64,000 nt of DNA, taken from assembly GCA_003345545.1 (NCBI GenBank), contig PRDH01000078.1, positions 1 to 64,000 on the forward strand. The letters run 5' to 3'. Source of the stretch: Candidatus Thorarchaeota archaeon. Its GTDB lineage: Archaea; Asgardarchaeota; Thorarchaeia; Thorarchaeales; Thorarchaeaceae. The notes below the pieces were generated by a model that was given only the letters and a program-made list of their open reading frames with translations, searched no databases and had not been told where the DNA came from. This document shows positions 7,625 through 16,865 of this stretch, one piece after another. Each line of letters starts with the position of its first letter. Position 1 is the stretch's first letter. The translations under genes and the position numbers were made by a program.

Positions 7625-9184
7625 TTACTTGTCAGCCCTCTTGACAGCCTCAGTAAGGCTCTGAGACAATCCAGTGGGCTCGAATCGTCTCTGACGTATC
7701 TTCACGAATGTTGGCACTGAAACGGTTTCGCCAATGAATAATGCCTCACCAATTTCGAGTGTTGTGATTGCATCAAGCGATGATCGGTCGATACCCTCAC
7801 TCGATCGACCAATATGGTCAAGATCGTATGGGTTTGTGCACCGAAAAATGGCTTGATTACTGCATTGACTAAGTACTGTAGTTGAGAGCCGGACAGGTCT
7901 TTGAGATATGAGACAGAGAAGTGCATGGAACTTTCGCCCCTCTCGTGCGATTGTTTCAATGCGGCTCTTCGGAAGAGCAACCTCATGGCGGCCCTCGGGG
8001 CAGAATTGATGTGCCTCTTCGAGTACTAGCAAAAAAGGAGGAATGTCGCCTCTTCGCCTAAGTCTAAGGAGCTCATTCGCAAGATAGGAAACGACTATCT
8101 GTTTCTTCTTCAGACTGATAAAATCGCTCAGGTCAATCAGTGTAATCTTGCCCGGTTTTGCAATTGTGCGAATATCAGGAGTAGCGCCCTTTCCGAATAG
8201 GCTTGTTTCATCAAGATTAATGAGCCAGCTAATGAGGGCCTCTCTTGTGTTCTTACTTACAGTTTCATCATCTCGTACGTAGGTTACAATGTCAGCAAGT
8301 GTATAACCGGACTTCATAGTGTCTTGCATCTCGGAGATTATACGTCTGAGGTCACGGACCTGAATCGAACTCATATCTGCAACCAAGGCACCGATTGACT
8401 CAGCAGTAAGTGATTGAACAGGTATCTGGAGATGTGATGCTCTGATGTGTTCGACTCTGAAATCGCCTTCTGTGAGACCTATGTCATCGGGCTTGATGTC
8501 TTTGAGATAGCTATACTCACCATGCACATCGATGACAATGACTGAGAGCCGTCCCTGTTCCTTGGAACGGGCAAGTAATTCCTCCAATAACACTGAAACA
8601 AAGTAGGATTTTCCGGCTCCACTCATGGCCAATATGGCCAGATGCTTTGAAAGTAACCGGTCAATCGATGGGGTGAACTGAAGACTTTGGTATGCAAGGC
8701 TTCCCAAGTGTAGTCCATTCTTGGGGTCAAGGTTTAGGAATGAAACCAGTATGTCCTCATCGGGCCTTCTGACAACTGCTCCTGGCGACACAGAGAAGTA
8801 CGGACGAATAGTCCTGCCCTCAGCCCACAGACCCAGTACTCTTGCTTTCGCTATAGTATATTGCCATCGATCTGTGGGAAATATCGAGCGTAGTGGCTCT
8901 CCTCGCGACTGATATTCTCTCACTGCCTCCGCATGTTGATAGTATCTGTTTGTTCGGACTAGGTCCAGTACTCTCGCAATCACAGTCCCATTCTCAGTTA
9001 CTACTGATACAAACTCGCCACGCCTTGCAACAACCTCTTTTGGACCGCCCTCCACAACAAAAGAGAATTCCATTACATTGGGTCCTGAGTCTGTGGATAC
9101 TATGGTCCCTAATCTGGCTGAAGATGGATACTCTGTTGATATTTCAACTTCCTCCAAATGGATTTCTTGATCGCCTCTTTTCAA
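7625..9184 (-). CDS. herA: DNA end-resection helicase/translocase HerA
   Basis: A 519-residue hexameric FtsK/HerA-type ATPase. The N-terminal HAS barrel is in ARLGTIVSTDSGPNVMEFSFVV. Walker A is MSGAGKSYFV at about residue 190, and VIVIDVHGEYSYL follows. Walker B is FLLVLEEAHQFCP, and the C-terminal motor ends with ALFIGETVSVPTFVKI. HerA pairs with NurA, and with Mre11-Rad50 in other archaea, to resect DNA ends. The ATG lies inside the end of nurA (about 40 bases of overlap), so the pair is translationally coupled. No mre11 or rad50 is present in this window, although they commonly share this operon. Confidence 0.93.
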   Translation of the reverse strand: MKRGDQEIHLEEVEISTEYPSSARLGTIVSTDSGPNVMEFSFVVEGGPKEVVARRGEFVSVVTENGTVIARVLDLVRTNRYYQHAEAVREYQSRGEPLRSIFPTDRWQYTIAKARVLGLWAEGRTIRPYFSVSPGAVVRRPDEDILVSFLNLDPKNGLHLGSLAYQSLQFTPSIDRLLSKHLAILAMSGAGKSYFVSVLLEELLARSKEQGRLSVIVIDVHGEYSYLKDIKPDDIGLTEGDFRVEHIRASHLQIPVQSLTAESIGALVADMSSIQVRDLRRIISEMQDTMKSGYTLADIVTYVRDDETVSKNTREALISWLINLDETSLFGKGATPDIRTIAKPGKITLIDLSDFISLKKKQIVVSYLANELLRLRRRGDIPPFLLVLEEAHQFCPEGRHEVALPKSRIETIAREGRKFHALLCLISQRPVRLSTTVLSQCSNQAIFRCTNPYDLDHIGRSSEGIDRSSLDAITTLEIGEALFIGETVSVPTFVKIRQRRFEPTGLSQSLTEAVKRADK

Positions 9185-10310
9185 GAGTTGTATAGGTGAG
9201 GCCTGATAGTGCCATTAATCGGTCAATCACCATGCTCGTTTCATTAGCTGTTATTCGTGCTCTAGCGTCAGCCTCAAGTATTGGCGTCGGAATTCCATAT
9301 TCTGGATGTTGCCACGAGAGAGGTAGTACTGCAGCTAATGCCTTGTCAACCTTCGATACATTCGCATTGGAGTCATCATCAATAAGGATCTCAATCCGTA
9401 GCGGAAGGTCATTTCGAGCTGTTTTCAGATAGGTCACCCAAATAGAAGAGGCCCAATTTCCCAAGTCGTCAGACTGCAGATTAGAATTGTTCTGAAGTTC
9501 TGACGAGTATCTAAAAACAAAGGATCTTTCGCCCTCTTCTAGGAATGTGTCCAGGATATCGCAGTCTCTGGATATTTTGAGTAGCCATCGGTAGTCGACT
9601 CCTTGCATCATCTCGAATATGGCTGGCTCACGTAGTATGTGGGGAAGGATATCCCCCAGTATGCTGGTAATCCTACTTGACCTACTATCCTTAACAATTC
9701 CTACAAGAGTTGTCCCTTTCTTACGTACCTTGTTGTACAGCTGTTTGTAGAGGGAGAGGACCTCTTGGAATTTCTCATAGACAACTGAACCACTCTGCGG
9801 CCGGTCTCGTGGATGGTAGAATAATGACCCATCGACGAGAATCAAGTCAGTATGAAATTCATCGAGAACTGAGAGGGTCACCCTGAGTTCTGCAGCAACC
9901 CTCTCTAAGGATGCGAGCTGATCTAACTCTGTTGCAGACAGAGTCAGCATCATTGGTCGAATCTGTGGTTCTGGAAATGGATCAGGAAAGAAATCAACAT
10001 CGGGACCCTCTTCTGGTCCAAAACGAAAAACGACTGCGATGCCTCTAATGAGAATCAAATCCATCGACCGGAACCGCCGTCTGACTAATCCACCGTCAAT
10101 ACCAGCAATCTGCAGACCAGAGAGACTGGTCGGTTCTATATTCTTGGTGAACGTTGTTTCAACGGCACAGGACGCAATAGCTGGGAATCTGTCAAGGCTG
10201 ATCATGTCTTTGATCCTGTGCAGGACTTCGCCAAAGCGGTTCTTTGTGACCTCGACTCGCTCTATTTCTTCAACGAGTTGGGATAACGCCTTGTCGAGAT
10301 TCTTATCCAC
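9144..10310 (-). CDS. nurA: Nuclease NurA
   Basis: A 388-residue NurA-domain protein. The first catalytic Asp is in IAGIDGGLVRRR and a second in LILVDGSLFYHPRD, with the RNase H-like core between them. The C-terminal helical part includes YGIPTPILEADARARIT, the region that contacts HerA in known structures. NurA is the 5'-3' nuclease of the HerA-NurA machine. It starts at GTG 10310, whose first base is the last base of the pyrG stop codon. It overlaps herA downstream. The order pyrG-nurA-herA suggests one transcript. Confidence 0.9.
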   Translation of the reverse strand: MDKNLDKALSQLVEEIERVEVTKNRFGEVLHRIKDMISLDRFPAIASCAVETTFTKNIEPTSLSGLQIAGIDGGLVRRRFRSMDLILIRGIAVVFRFGPEEGPDVDFFPDPFPEPQIRPMMLTLSATELDQLASLERVAAELRVTLSVLDEFHTDLILVDGSLFYHPRDRPQSGSVVYEKFQEVLSLYKQLYNKVRKKGTTLVGIVKDSRSSRITSILGDILPHILREPAIFEMMQGVDYRWLLKISRDCDILDTFLEEGERSFVFRYSSELQNNSNLQSDDLGNWASSIWVTYLKTARNDLPLRIEILIDDDSNANVSKVDKALAAVLPLSWQHPEYGIPTPILEADARARITANETSMVIDRLMALSGLTYTTLEKRRSRNPFGGS

Positions 10311-11989
10311 TATGACTTCACTCTCACTCTCTTATGTGCAAGAGCCGCCCTTATTAGTCCCAAGTAAAGTGGATGCGGCTCTCCAGGTCGGGATCTAAAC
10401 TCAGGATGGTATTGGACTCCAATCCAGAACGGGTGGCCAGCAAGTTCTATTGCGTTAATGATACTTTTACTGGAGTCATAGGCTGATACACTAAGACCTC
10501 TTTCGCACATCTTCTTCATGTATCTATCAATAAGATGGAATCGATGTCTGAATCGTTCTCTAACTACGTCAACACCATAGAGTTCGTGCAGTCGCGTGCC
10601 TTTGACGATATGGACAGTATGTCCTCCAAGCCGCATTGTACCACCCTTGTTCTCAGTGGTTTTTTGGTCGTCCATCAGGTCCACAACAGGATAAAGGCTG
10701 TCAGGATCGACCTCTGTGGTATTGGCACCCTTCCAACCCATTACTTTCCTCGCAAACGCAACAGTAGACAATTGTGCTCCATAGCAGATGCCCAAGAGAG
10801 GCATCTTGGACTTGAGGGCTAGTGCTGCAGCGCATATCATGCCCTCAACCCCTCGCGCTCCAAATCCGGGTGTAAGAAGCACTCCATCGATATCAGAGAG
10901 GTCTTCTTGAAGGCACTCTTCTGTGCTTCGTTCTTCTGTTTCAATCCATTTGATTTCAACACGAACGTTGCATGCGGCGGCAGCATGCGCCAATGCCTCA
11001 TTGATGCTCTTGTAGGAGTCAACAAGCATTGTGTATTTGCCTGGCATGGCTATTGTGACCGTTTCAGAGGGGCTCTGGAAGGATTGTACTATTTCGCGCC
11101 ATGCATCTGTATCAGGTCTGCGTGATTCGAGCTTGAAGTGATTGACCAAGATCTCTCCAAGGCCCTCCTCTTCAAATGACAGCGGAAGTTGGTAGATGAC
11201 AGATATGTCAGGATTAGAAAACACCTGCGCCTCCGGAACATTACAGAATAGCGCTATTTTCTTCTTTGATGAATCTGTGAGAGGTTTCTCAGACCTACAT
11301 ATCATTATGTCGGGTTGTATGCCAAGACTCTGAAGAGTCCGAACGCTGTGTTGTGTTGGCTTCGTCTTGAATTCTCCAACGGATTGCATGTAGGGAACTA
11401 GTGTCACATGGACAGCGGCAACTCGCTCTCGCCCAATCTCCCAGATAAGTTGTCTCACTGCCTCAAGGAACGGCATCGCTTCTATATCACCGACGGTTCC
11501 ACCAATCTCTACCAGTAAGACATCAGGCACAGAATCCTTTCCAACAACATCCCAGATTCTCTGTTTGATTCTCTCTGTGACATGAGGAATTATCTGAACA
11601 GTTCTTCCAAGAAATCCACCCTTCCGCTCCTCCATTATCACCGACATGTAAATCTGCCCAGAAGTTATGTTCTGAGATGGATGGGCTTCCATGCCGGTGA
11701 AGCGTTCATAGGTGCCAAAGTCCAAATCGACCTCGGAGATATGAAAGTCAAAGCCCTTCACAGGACTGAAGGTCCAAGTCTGGTCTGTGACAAAGACCTC
11801 GCCGTGCTCGATTGGGTTCAGAGTCCCTGGGTCTATGTTCAGATATGGGTCAATCTTGATTATTCGAACGCTATAGCCGCGAAACTGAAAAATCTTGGCA
11901 ATAGATGCTGTAGTCACACCCTTGCCGATACCTGAAAGAACTCCGCCAGTTATGAAGACGAATTTTGTGACTTTATTGACAGAACTCAA
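10310..11989 (-). CDS. pyrG: CTP synthase
   Basis: A 559-residue enzyme that aminates UTP to CTP using glutamine. The synthetase domain opens [20 protein letters not shown] and contains [12 protein letters not shown]. The glutaminase domain has the nucleophile in [11 protein letters not shown] and the partner His/Glu in GVQYHPEF. A difference from the usual MSPxxHGEVFV segment is [16 protein letters not shown]. The start is TTG at 11989, since no ATG precedes the conserved N terminus. A minus-strand TATA-like element (CCCTTTATACG, 12067-12077) lies upstream. Confidence 0.95.
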   Translation of the reverse strand: MSSVNKVTKFVFITGGVLSGIGKGVTTASIAKIFQFRGYSVRIIKIDPYLNIDPGTLNPIEHGEVFVTDQTWTFSPVKGFDFHISEVDLDFGTYERFTGMEAHPSQNITSGQIYMSVIMEERKGGFLGRTVQIIPHVTERIKQRIWDVVGKDSVPDVLLVEIGGTVGDIEAMPFLEAVRQLIWEIGRERVAAVHVTLVPYMQSVGEFKTKPTQHSVRTLQSLGIQPDIMICRSEKPLTDSSKKKIALFCNVPEAQVFSNPDISVIYQLPLSFEEEGLGEILVNHFKLESRRPDTDAWREIVQSFQSPSETVTIAMPGKYTMLVDSYKSINEALAHAAAACNVRVEIKWIETEERSTEECLQEDLSDIDGVLLTPGFGARGVEGMICAAALALKSKMPLLGICYGAQLSTVAFARKVMGWKGANTTEVDPDSLYPVVDLMDDQKTTENKGGTMRLGGHTVHIVKGTRLHELYGVDVVRERFRHRFHLIDRYMKKMCERGLSVSAYDSSKSIINAIELAGHPFWIGVQYHPEFRSRPGEPHPLYLGLIRAALAHKRVRVKS

Positions 11990-12066
11990 GACCGTTGACC
12001 CCTATTCAACATACTTTCTGACTCTTTCAATAGATTACTAGAATTATGGCTACAGTCACAGCTGTT

Positions 12067-12077
12067 CGTATAAAGGG
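12067..12077 (-). promoter_or_regulatory. TATA-like element for the pyrG-nurA-herA run
   Basis: The minus strand reads CCCTTTATACG in the 120-base space between the small GTPase stop and the pyrG TTG. No other TATA candidate is as good in that space. Confidence 0.35.
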
Positions 12078-12109
12078 TTCGTTAGGTTCTGCCATATCAG
12101 CGCCATTCA

Positions 12110-12697
12110 TCACGAGATTGGGTTGGCAAGGATGCTGGCTCTCATGGCTGCTTGGAAAATGTACTGGAATGCTTCAAGTATATTATAACCATCTGTGGCA
12201 ATACTGTGGAAAACAGGTACTGATAGTGGCAACCTGAAGAGTACGCGTAGCTGGTCCTCTTGAACAGCCTCTGGTAAGTCTTGTTTATTGAGACAGATAA
12301 CAACTGGAAGCGGCCTCTCTTCTTCCATAATCATGGACATGAGTTCATTCCAACTTGCTAGGTCTTCATCAAGAAGATTGCCTTGGGAATCAGCCATGAA
12401 AACAACCCCGTCAGCTCCTACAAGGACGACTTCTCTTGTGGATCTGTAGAAATCTTGTCCTGTTGCAGACCAAATGTGAGCGTTGATGGTCCAGCTCTCA
12501 CTGAGAGGAAATGGTATCGTTCCAAAGTCACAGAACATGGTTCGGCCAGCAGTATTTTCGATTGATGTGAGCTTGTCAGTGTAGTCAAGCATCGAGAACA
12601 ACCATCGTATTGCAGTCGTCTTTCCGCTCATTGCAGGTCCAAAGAACACAATCTTGAGACCGACTGTCCGATTACCATAATCAATAATCACTTTCAT
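12110..12697 (-). CDS. Small Ras/MglA-type GTPase
   Basis: A 195-residue single-domain GTPase. The P-loop is GPAMSGKT at residues 20-27. The G3 region is IWSATGQDFY, where Ras has DTAGQE and MglA has a variant, and G4 is NKQDLP. The unusual G3 and the WxxTGQ pattern place it nearer MglA and Arf-like GTPases than Rab or Ras. No lipid-attachment cysteine is visible at the C terminus. A longer in-frame start exists at 12949, but it would sit inside the upstream gene; ATG 12697 has AGGGG just before it. It is the third gene of an operon with a double roadblock protein, the kind of protein that regulates MglA in bacteria and small GTPases in eukaryotes. Confidence 0.88.
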   Translation of the reverse strand: MKVIIDYGNRTVGLKIVFFGPAMSGKTTAIRWLFSMLDYTDKLTSIENTAGRTMFCDFGTIPFPLSESWTINAHIWSATGQDFYRSTREVVLVGADGVVFMADSQGNLLDEDLASWNELMSMIMEEERPLPVVICLNKQDLPEAVQEDQLRVLFRLPLSVPVFHSIATDGYNILEAFQYIFQAAMRASILANPIS

Positions 12698-12707
12698 TAC
12701 CCCTGGT

Positions 12708-13628
12708 TCATGTACCCCACATACTGTCAACCCACGCTCCAAGCCCAGAAATTGTTCCAAGTTTGACACAGTCTGAGAAGTCCTCATGCCATTCTGCTCT
12801 GATGAAGCGAATGAGATCGGGCAACTCTCCACCATCCCAACCAATTGCTTCATACAGATTTCTCTCCGTGAGGGTGGTTGATGCGCCAAGTTCTCTAGCA
12901 AGCCGAATTCGGGATAGAAGGGTGACAGCCCTTCTTGCCGCATGAACATAATTGTTCACTTCCTCCTCAAAGACATCTTGAGTCAGTTTCTCAGATTCAT
13001 CGCCAAGCTTCAGTACAGCGCTAATGATATGTTCAGAAACATTCATACCTCTCAGAGACTTGGTAAGAAGACGTCTGATTCTCTCGAGAGACTGTCCTTT
13101 CCGAACTAGGATTTTGCCAACAATGCGCTTTTCCACATTGTGGCTGCTATCTATGGGCCTGATGAGAGAAAAGTACATCGAGGAGGGAGATGCGACACGT
13201 AGTATTCCGCAGTTGCCTGAGTTACAGAGAATATGAGAAACGACATCTTCAAGGGTTTTCTCATTGACTTCGAAACCAAAGACTGTTGAACCAAGAGGGA
13301 TTGCGAGAGTCCAACCAGCATATCGTGTGATTCTATCAAGAGCCAGCCTGAGATTCCCAGAGAGACCACATACAACCGTTCTACTCACTTCGTAATCATG
13401 CTTCTCTTCATCCCAGACTGAGAGAATTTCTGATTCGGATGTGAAGTCTCGCCAAAAGACAAGTTTGTGCCGATGGGGGCTGAGCGCTGTGAGACTCTCA
13501 GCAACATCATCAATAAGTTCGATATCTTCACCTGCTACAATTACAGGTATCCGTTCTAATACTGAGTGCAGGAGTAACGGAAACTGTTCATCCATTAGCT
13601 CAATCATGTGTAGTATTGAGTACGTCAT
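12708..13628 (-). CDS. Unknown protein between roadblock and GTPase genes
   Basis: I cannot place this 306-residue protein in a family. The N-terminal 140 residues look alpha/beta, with short strands such as IPVIVAGEDIEL, KLVFWRDF and VVCGLSGNLRLAL that recall longin or receiver folds. The C-terminal half is helical and charged, with KILVRKGQSLERIRRLLTKSLRGM. No membrane segment or metal site is visible. Its ATG overlaps the roadblock stop by four bases, and the GTPase start follows its own stop by ten bases, so all three are coupled. It may be the adaptor or effector of the GTPase module; that is inference. Confidence 0.7.
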   Translation of the reverse strand: MTYSILHMIELMDEQFPLLLHSVLERIPVIVAGEDIELIDDVAESLTALSPHRHKLVFWRDFTSESEILSVWDEEKHDYEVSRTVVCGLSGNLRLALDRITRYAGWTLAIPLGSTVFGFEVNEKTLEDVVSHILCNSGNCGILRVASPSSMYFSLIRPIDSSHNVEKRIVGKILVRKGQSLERIRRLLTKSLRGMNVSEHIISAVLKLGDESEKLTQDVFEEEVNNYVHAARRAVTLLSRIRLARELGASTTLTERNLYEAIGWDGGELPDLIRFIRAEWHEDFSDCVKLGTISGLGAWVDSMWGT

Positions 13629-14572
13629 TTGGCTCTCCTCGCTAGCATCAATCCACCATCAGAACCCCCCGCAAGAAGAAGCTCCTTCAAGTCCTCTGGA
13701 ACTGCTGGCTTCACCATTGACACGGAGGTTAGGACTCTTCGAATCTCGTCGATATAGTGTTTCAGGAGTAATCTCATTAGACCAAGTTTCTGGCTGTCCT
13801 TGTCTACCCACAGGCTGAACACACCATTGGGCACCGCATAAATGAAGTGTCGAGTGGTGCCAGTTTCGCACAGAACGGTCTGTAGAGAGCTGTTACGTAG
13901 AGTTCTTACGACCCGTTCCGATGCATCATGAAGTGCAAAGGACATAGCGGCAAGCCGATCATTTGTGAATCCTTCAAGTGATACACGAACACCCCCACTC
14001 AGGGACAAGAACACTGAACCTATGTTAGGAATACAGTCATGAACCTGCCGGAGAAGGGCTCTCAGAGTCAGCGCCTGAGATCTATCTAGTGAAATTACTG
14101 AGCGGGATATTCCATGGATTGTACCACGGCCCTCAGCTACTGCAAATCCTTCCAGTACACGCTTTGTTTCATCATTACTATAGGATCGGAGTGGTGGAAG
14201 CCTTCCATCAACATGCTGCCTGAGAAGAAAATCTAGTCGTGAAAGACTGTCTTTCATCTCAATGAAGAGAGCAGCAAGGTTCACGCGTGGGGCTGTTGTG
14301 ACAGTGAGAAAGTAATCAGAATCGTTGGGGAGGGATGCTAAGAATACCTTGGAAGTTTCCGATTCCATCAATAGATACTTGAAATCGCCATGAATCAGCT
14401 TAGCTACTCCAAAAATGGCACATGTTGATGATGCTACAGCAAAGACCTCTTCCTTACTGAACCATACTCCTGCACTCGCTACAGGAAGTCCGTCTTTCTG
14501 GATTAAAACGACATTTTCTACACCTGTGATTGCCTTTATGTTCTGTAGGGTTTCGGTCATTTCGTCGCTCAA
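13625..14572 (-). CDS. Double roadblock/LC7-domain protein (MglB-like)
   Basis: A 315-residue protein with two roadblock-like halves. The first, about residues 5-115, has VENVVLIQKDGLPVASAGV, a long central helix with AVASSTCAIFGVAKLI, the strand pair KYLLMESETSKVFLASL and FLTVTTAPRVNLAALFIEM, and a closing helix. This is a textbook roadblock fold. The second, about 150-290, repeats the order more loosely: SVFLSLSGGVRVSLEGF, AAMSFALHDASERVVRTL, HFIYAVPNGVFSLWVDKD and a final helix. Bacterial MglB is a single roadblock domain that dimerises and acts as a GTPase-activating protein on MglA. A fused pair would give the dimer in one chain. A TATA element lies upstream. Confidence 0.8.
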   Translation of the reverse strand: MSDEMTETLQNIKAITGVENVVLIQKDGLPVASAGVWFSKEEVFAVASSTCAIFGVAKLIHGDFKYLLMESETSKVFLASLPNDSDYFLTVTTAPRVNLAALFIEMKDSLSRLDFLLRQHVDGRLPPLRSYSNDETKRVLEGFAVAEGRGTIHGISRSVISLDRSQALTLRALLRQVHDCIPNIGSVFLSLSGGVRVSLEGFTNDRLAAMSFALHDASERVVRTLRNSSLQTVLCETGTTRHFIYAVPNGVFSLWVDKDSQKLGLMRLLLKHYIDEIRRVLTSVSMVKPAVPEDLKELLLAGGSDGGLMLARRAK

Positions 14573-14623
14573 GTACTCTCAGCCCCAGAAAACGGGTAAG
14601 TTCAAAGTAGAATCCAAACTGCA

Positions 14624-14633
14624 GTATATAATC
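14624..14633 (-). promoter_or_regulatory. TATA box of the roadblock-GTPase operon
   Basis: The minus strand reads GATTATATACTG around this position, about 55 bases before the roadblock ATG. It is the clearest TATA element in the 129-base gap to the HD gene. Confidence 0.5.
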
Positions 14634-14701
14634 TCCACAGAATCACAGAACTAATGCAAAGTAATACTGCATGACGACGAGAGATAGCGCCTCTCACTGT
14701 C

Positions 14702-16006
14702 TTACATGTGGATTAGCGCAGTATCTGGCACATCCTGAAAGACTTCGCGGGCGGCACGACCAACCTTTGCTCTATTCTTGTCAAATGTATAGACACGAAT
14801 TACATCTAGATATCCCTTCATCATCTCTGCAATATTGGAGTAGTCAGAGAGGTTGTGAGACACCTTTTTGCCATCTACTATCTCAAAGATGGCAATTTCC
14901 ATCGGGTTGAGCTGATGGGGATTGTAAGGGACCGAAGGCAGTGTAGGTACATCAACAATAACCTCATGATTTTCGACTCCAGCGATTGATGCAATCTCCT
15001 CTTCTATGCTCTCACGCACTTTTCTCTTTGTGAGGACCTTGGAAACGAATCTGTCTTGAGTATGAAGCACTTTCTCAAATGCAGATTTATACAGAACTCT
15101 TGAGTCCAAGAGACTCATCATTGTTGCCGCTTCTTTTGCGTAGTCTGATTCAGTCGGATCAATACCACGCATCATTGATACCAGAGACATATCATCTAAG
15201 AGCAAGAATTCTTCAGGGGTCTTGAAGCTGGTCAGATGTAGAACATTGTCTGCAGCATTGATGAGCTTGACAAGCATGACTTCGACACTGCGTACGGTTT
15301 TATGGTAATAGACATTCAAGAACATCTCATAGCGTGCCACAAGAAACGCTTCAAGTGCACCTCTGGCAGCAAGACTGAACTCCAACTGATATCTCTTTGA
15401 AACCTCAAGGCTGTCAATCAAGCGATGAATATCGACCAAGCCGTAGTTTACTCCGCAGTAGAATGAGTCCCGGGTCAGATAGTCCATCTTGTCTGCGTCC
15501 ACCTGTCCCGCAACAATGCCGCTCACGATAGCATCTTTCTTGGTGGTTCTACGACCGCGGACTAGATCAGCGATTCTCTTCTTGGAGATTCCCCCCGCTT
15601 CAAGGATTTCTCCAATTTCACTCTCTAAGACAAGCCATTCAGTAACATCTTCGTGGTTCCATCCTCTGTTCTCAATGAGTGATTCTTCAAAGACATGGCT
15701 AAAGGGGCCATGACCTAAGTCGTGAAGAAGGCCCGCTACACGTACGTCCTGTAGAACATCATCGCCCATTCCAGCTTCGTGGAGCAACTTCTTTCCCGTC
15801 CGACCTGCAAGGTGCATGGCACCCATGCAATGAGAGAATCGTGTATGCTCAGCAGTCGGGTACACATAGTGACCACCTGAAAGCTGTTTGATTCTACGGA
15901 GCCTCTGGAAGGTTTCGGAGTTGATTACTTTAGCTTCAATTTCAGTCAATCCAATGAAACCATGAATCGGGTCATTGATTTCCATGACAAAGTCCATTTC
16001 AGTCAC
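14702..16006 (-). CDS. HD-domain phosphohydrolase of the dGTPase/SAMHD1 type
   Basis: A 434-residue HD hydrolase. The metal site is clear: HTRFSHCMGAMHLA gives the first His, LLHDLGHGPFSHVFE the HD pair and following residues, and GQVDADKMDYLTRDS the distal Asp. The N terminus INDPIHGFIGLTEIEAKVI and the order of motifs match the dNTP triphosphohydrolase family (COG1078), so the likely substrate is a nucleotide triphosphate. It follows the HTH regulator gene by 12 bases, in one operon. The exact nucleotide substrate cannot be told from sequence. Confidence 0.85.
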   Translation of the reverse strand: MTEMDFVMEINDPIHGFIGLTEIEAKVINSETFQRLRRIKQLSGGHYVYPTAEHTRFSHCMGAMHLAGRTGKKLLHEAGMGDDVLQDVRVAGLLHDLGHGPFSHVFEESLIENRGWNHEDVTEWLVLESEIGEILEAGGISKKRIADLVRGRRTTKKDAIVSGIVAGQVDADKMDYLTRDSFYCGVNYGLVDIHRLIDSLEVSKRYQLEFSLAARGALEAFLVARYEMFLNVYYHKTVRSVEVMLVKLINAADNVLHLTSFKTPEEFLLLDDMSLVSMMRGIDPTESDYAKEAATMMSLLDSRVLYKSAFEKVLHTQDRFVSKVLTKRKVRESIEEEIASIAGVENHEVIVDVPTLPSVPYNPHQLNPMEIAIFEIVDGKKVSHNLSDYSNIAEMMKGYLDVIRVYTFDKNRAKVGRAAREVFQDVPDTALIHM

Positions 16007-16018
16007 TCCCCTCGGAAT

Positions 16019-16810
16019 TTACATTTCAGGACTAAAGGATCTGATTGTTTGTATTAGCTGGTCGGCTGACTTGATTTCAGAAACGCACAGTGGAAGGTGA
16101 ATGCTATCGGCAATCTTTACAGCAAGAGGATCCAGTTCTTTCACACCGTGAAGGATTACAGCAGCAGGTTTCACTGCCACGGATGTACCAATTTGACTCG
16201 CCTTGATAGCCACCATGGGGGACCTACCCGAAGACACGTTCGTAAGAATAGCAGCACGTTGAGTTGTTCCGCCATAGAGCCGCAGGAGCTGCTGCGGCGT
16301 AAGACTGACTATAGCCTTGATGCTATCAAGAGCTGTATAACCATAGATGTCTCGATCAAGCAAATTGGGGTGAGTGAGCACTTTGCAGTTGAGATGCTCG
16401 ACTAGTAGTCTTGCAGGAATTGGAAATCCAAACTCGCGGCTATCAAGTATAGCATCGGATGCGATTTCAGGAGCAATGAGTTTCTCTAGAGCTACAGCAA
16501 CACGACTTCCTTCTGCGGCATCCATTTCAATGAGTCCTTCAACGAATCGTCTAATGGTTTCAACTCTAGGGGATTTTCTTCTTCCACTCTCGTAATCACT
16601 GATAACTGAGGGAGAGACATCAAGGGATTTGGCAAGGCTCTTCTGTGATATATGAAATCGCTCACGCCACCTTCTCATCACAGAACCTGGGTCAATCTCA
16701 GCAAGACAGATTTCACCTGCCATTGCCTCTGCAAGCCTTCGTAGTGGTTCACTCCAGTCCATATCTTCCCTGCTTTCCCAGAGTATAGATAAGACTTGTG
16801 CAGAATGCAT
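16019..16810 (-). CDS. XRE-type HTH regulator (COG1709-like)
   Basis: A 263-residue regulator. A Cro/C1 helix-turn-helix occupies about residues 45-95: VMRRWRERFHISQKSLAKSL, then DVSPSVISDYESGRRKSPRVETIRRF. The C-terminal 130 residues form an alpha/beta sensor-like domain with YGYTALDSIKAIVSLTPQQLLRLYGGTTQRAAILTNVSSGRSPMVAIKAS. This arrangement is known from archaeal COG1709 proteins, whose ligand is not known to me. It lies 12 bases upstream of the HD gene, and the GPN GTPase gene is divergent 55 bases away. Confidence 0.8.
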   Translation of the reverse strand: MHSAQVLSILWESREDMDWSEPLRRLAEAMAGEICLAEIDPGSVMRRWRERFHISQKSLAKSLDVSPSVISDYESGRRKSPRVETIRRFVEGLIEMDAAEGSRVAVALEKLIAPEIASDAILDSREFGFPIPARLLVEHLNCKVLTHPNLLDRDIYGYTALDSIKAIVSLTPQQLLRLYGGTTQRAAILTNVSSGRSPMVAIKASQIGTSVAVKPAAVILHGVKELDPLAVKIADSIHLPLCVSEIKSADQLIQTIRSFSPEM

Positions 16811-16865
16811 AGAAATCGTGGTGACAAACCTACCGAAGAACTCATAGCAGGGAACTTACTTTTCT

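Noticed and set aside
7702-7986. A 94-codon frame opposite in phase within herA
   Set aside because: It lies fully inside the conserved motor domain of herA in another frame and has no start signal.
12698-12949. An 84-residue N-terminal extension of the small GTPase
   Set aside because: It lies inside the coding region of the upstream gene, has no GTPase-family character, and the ATG at 12697 has a ribosome site.
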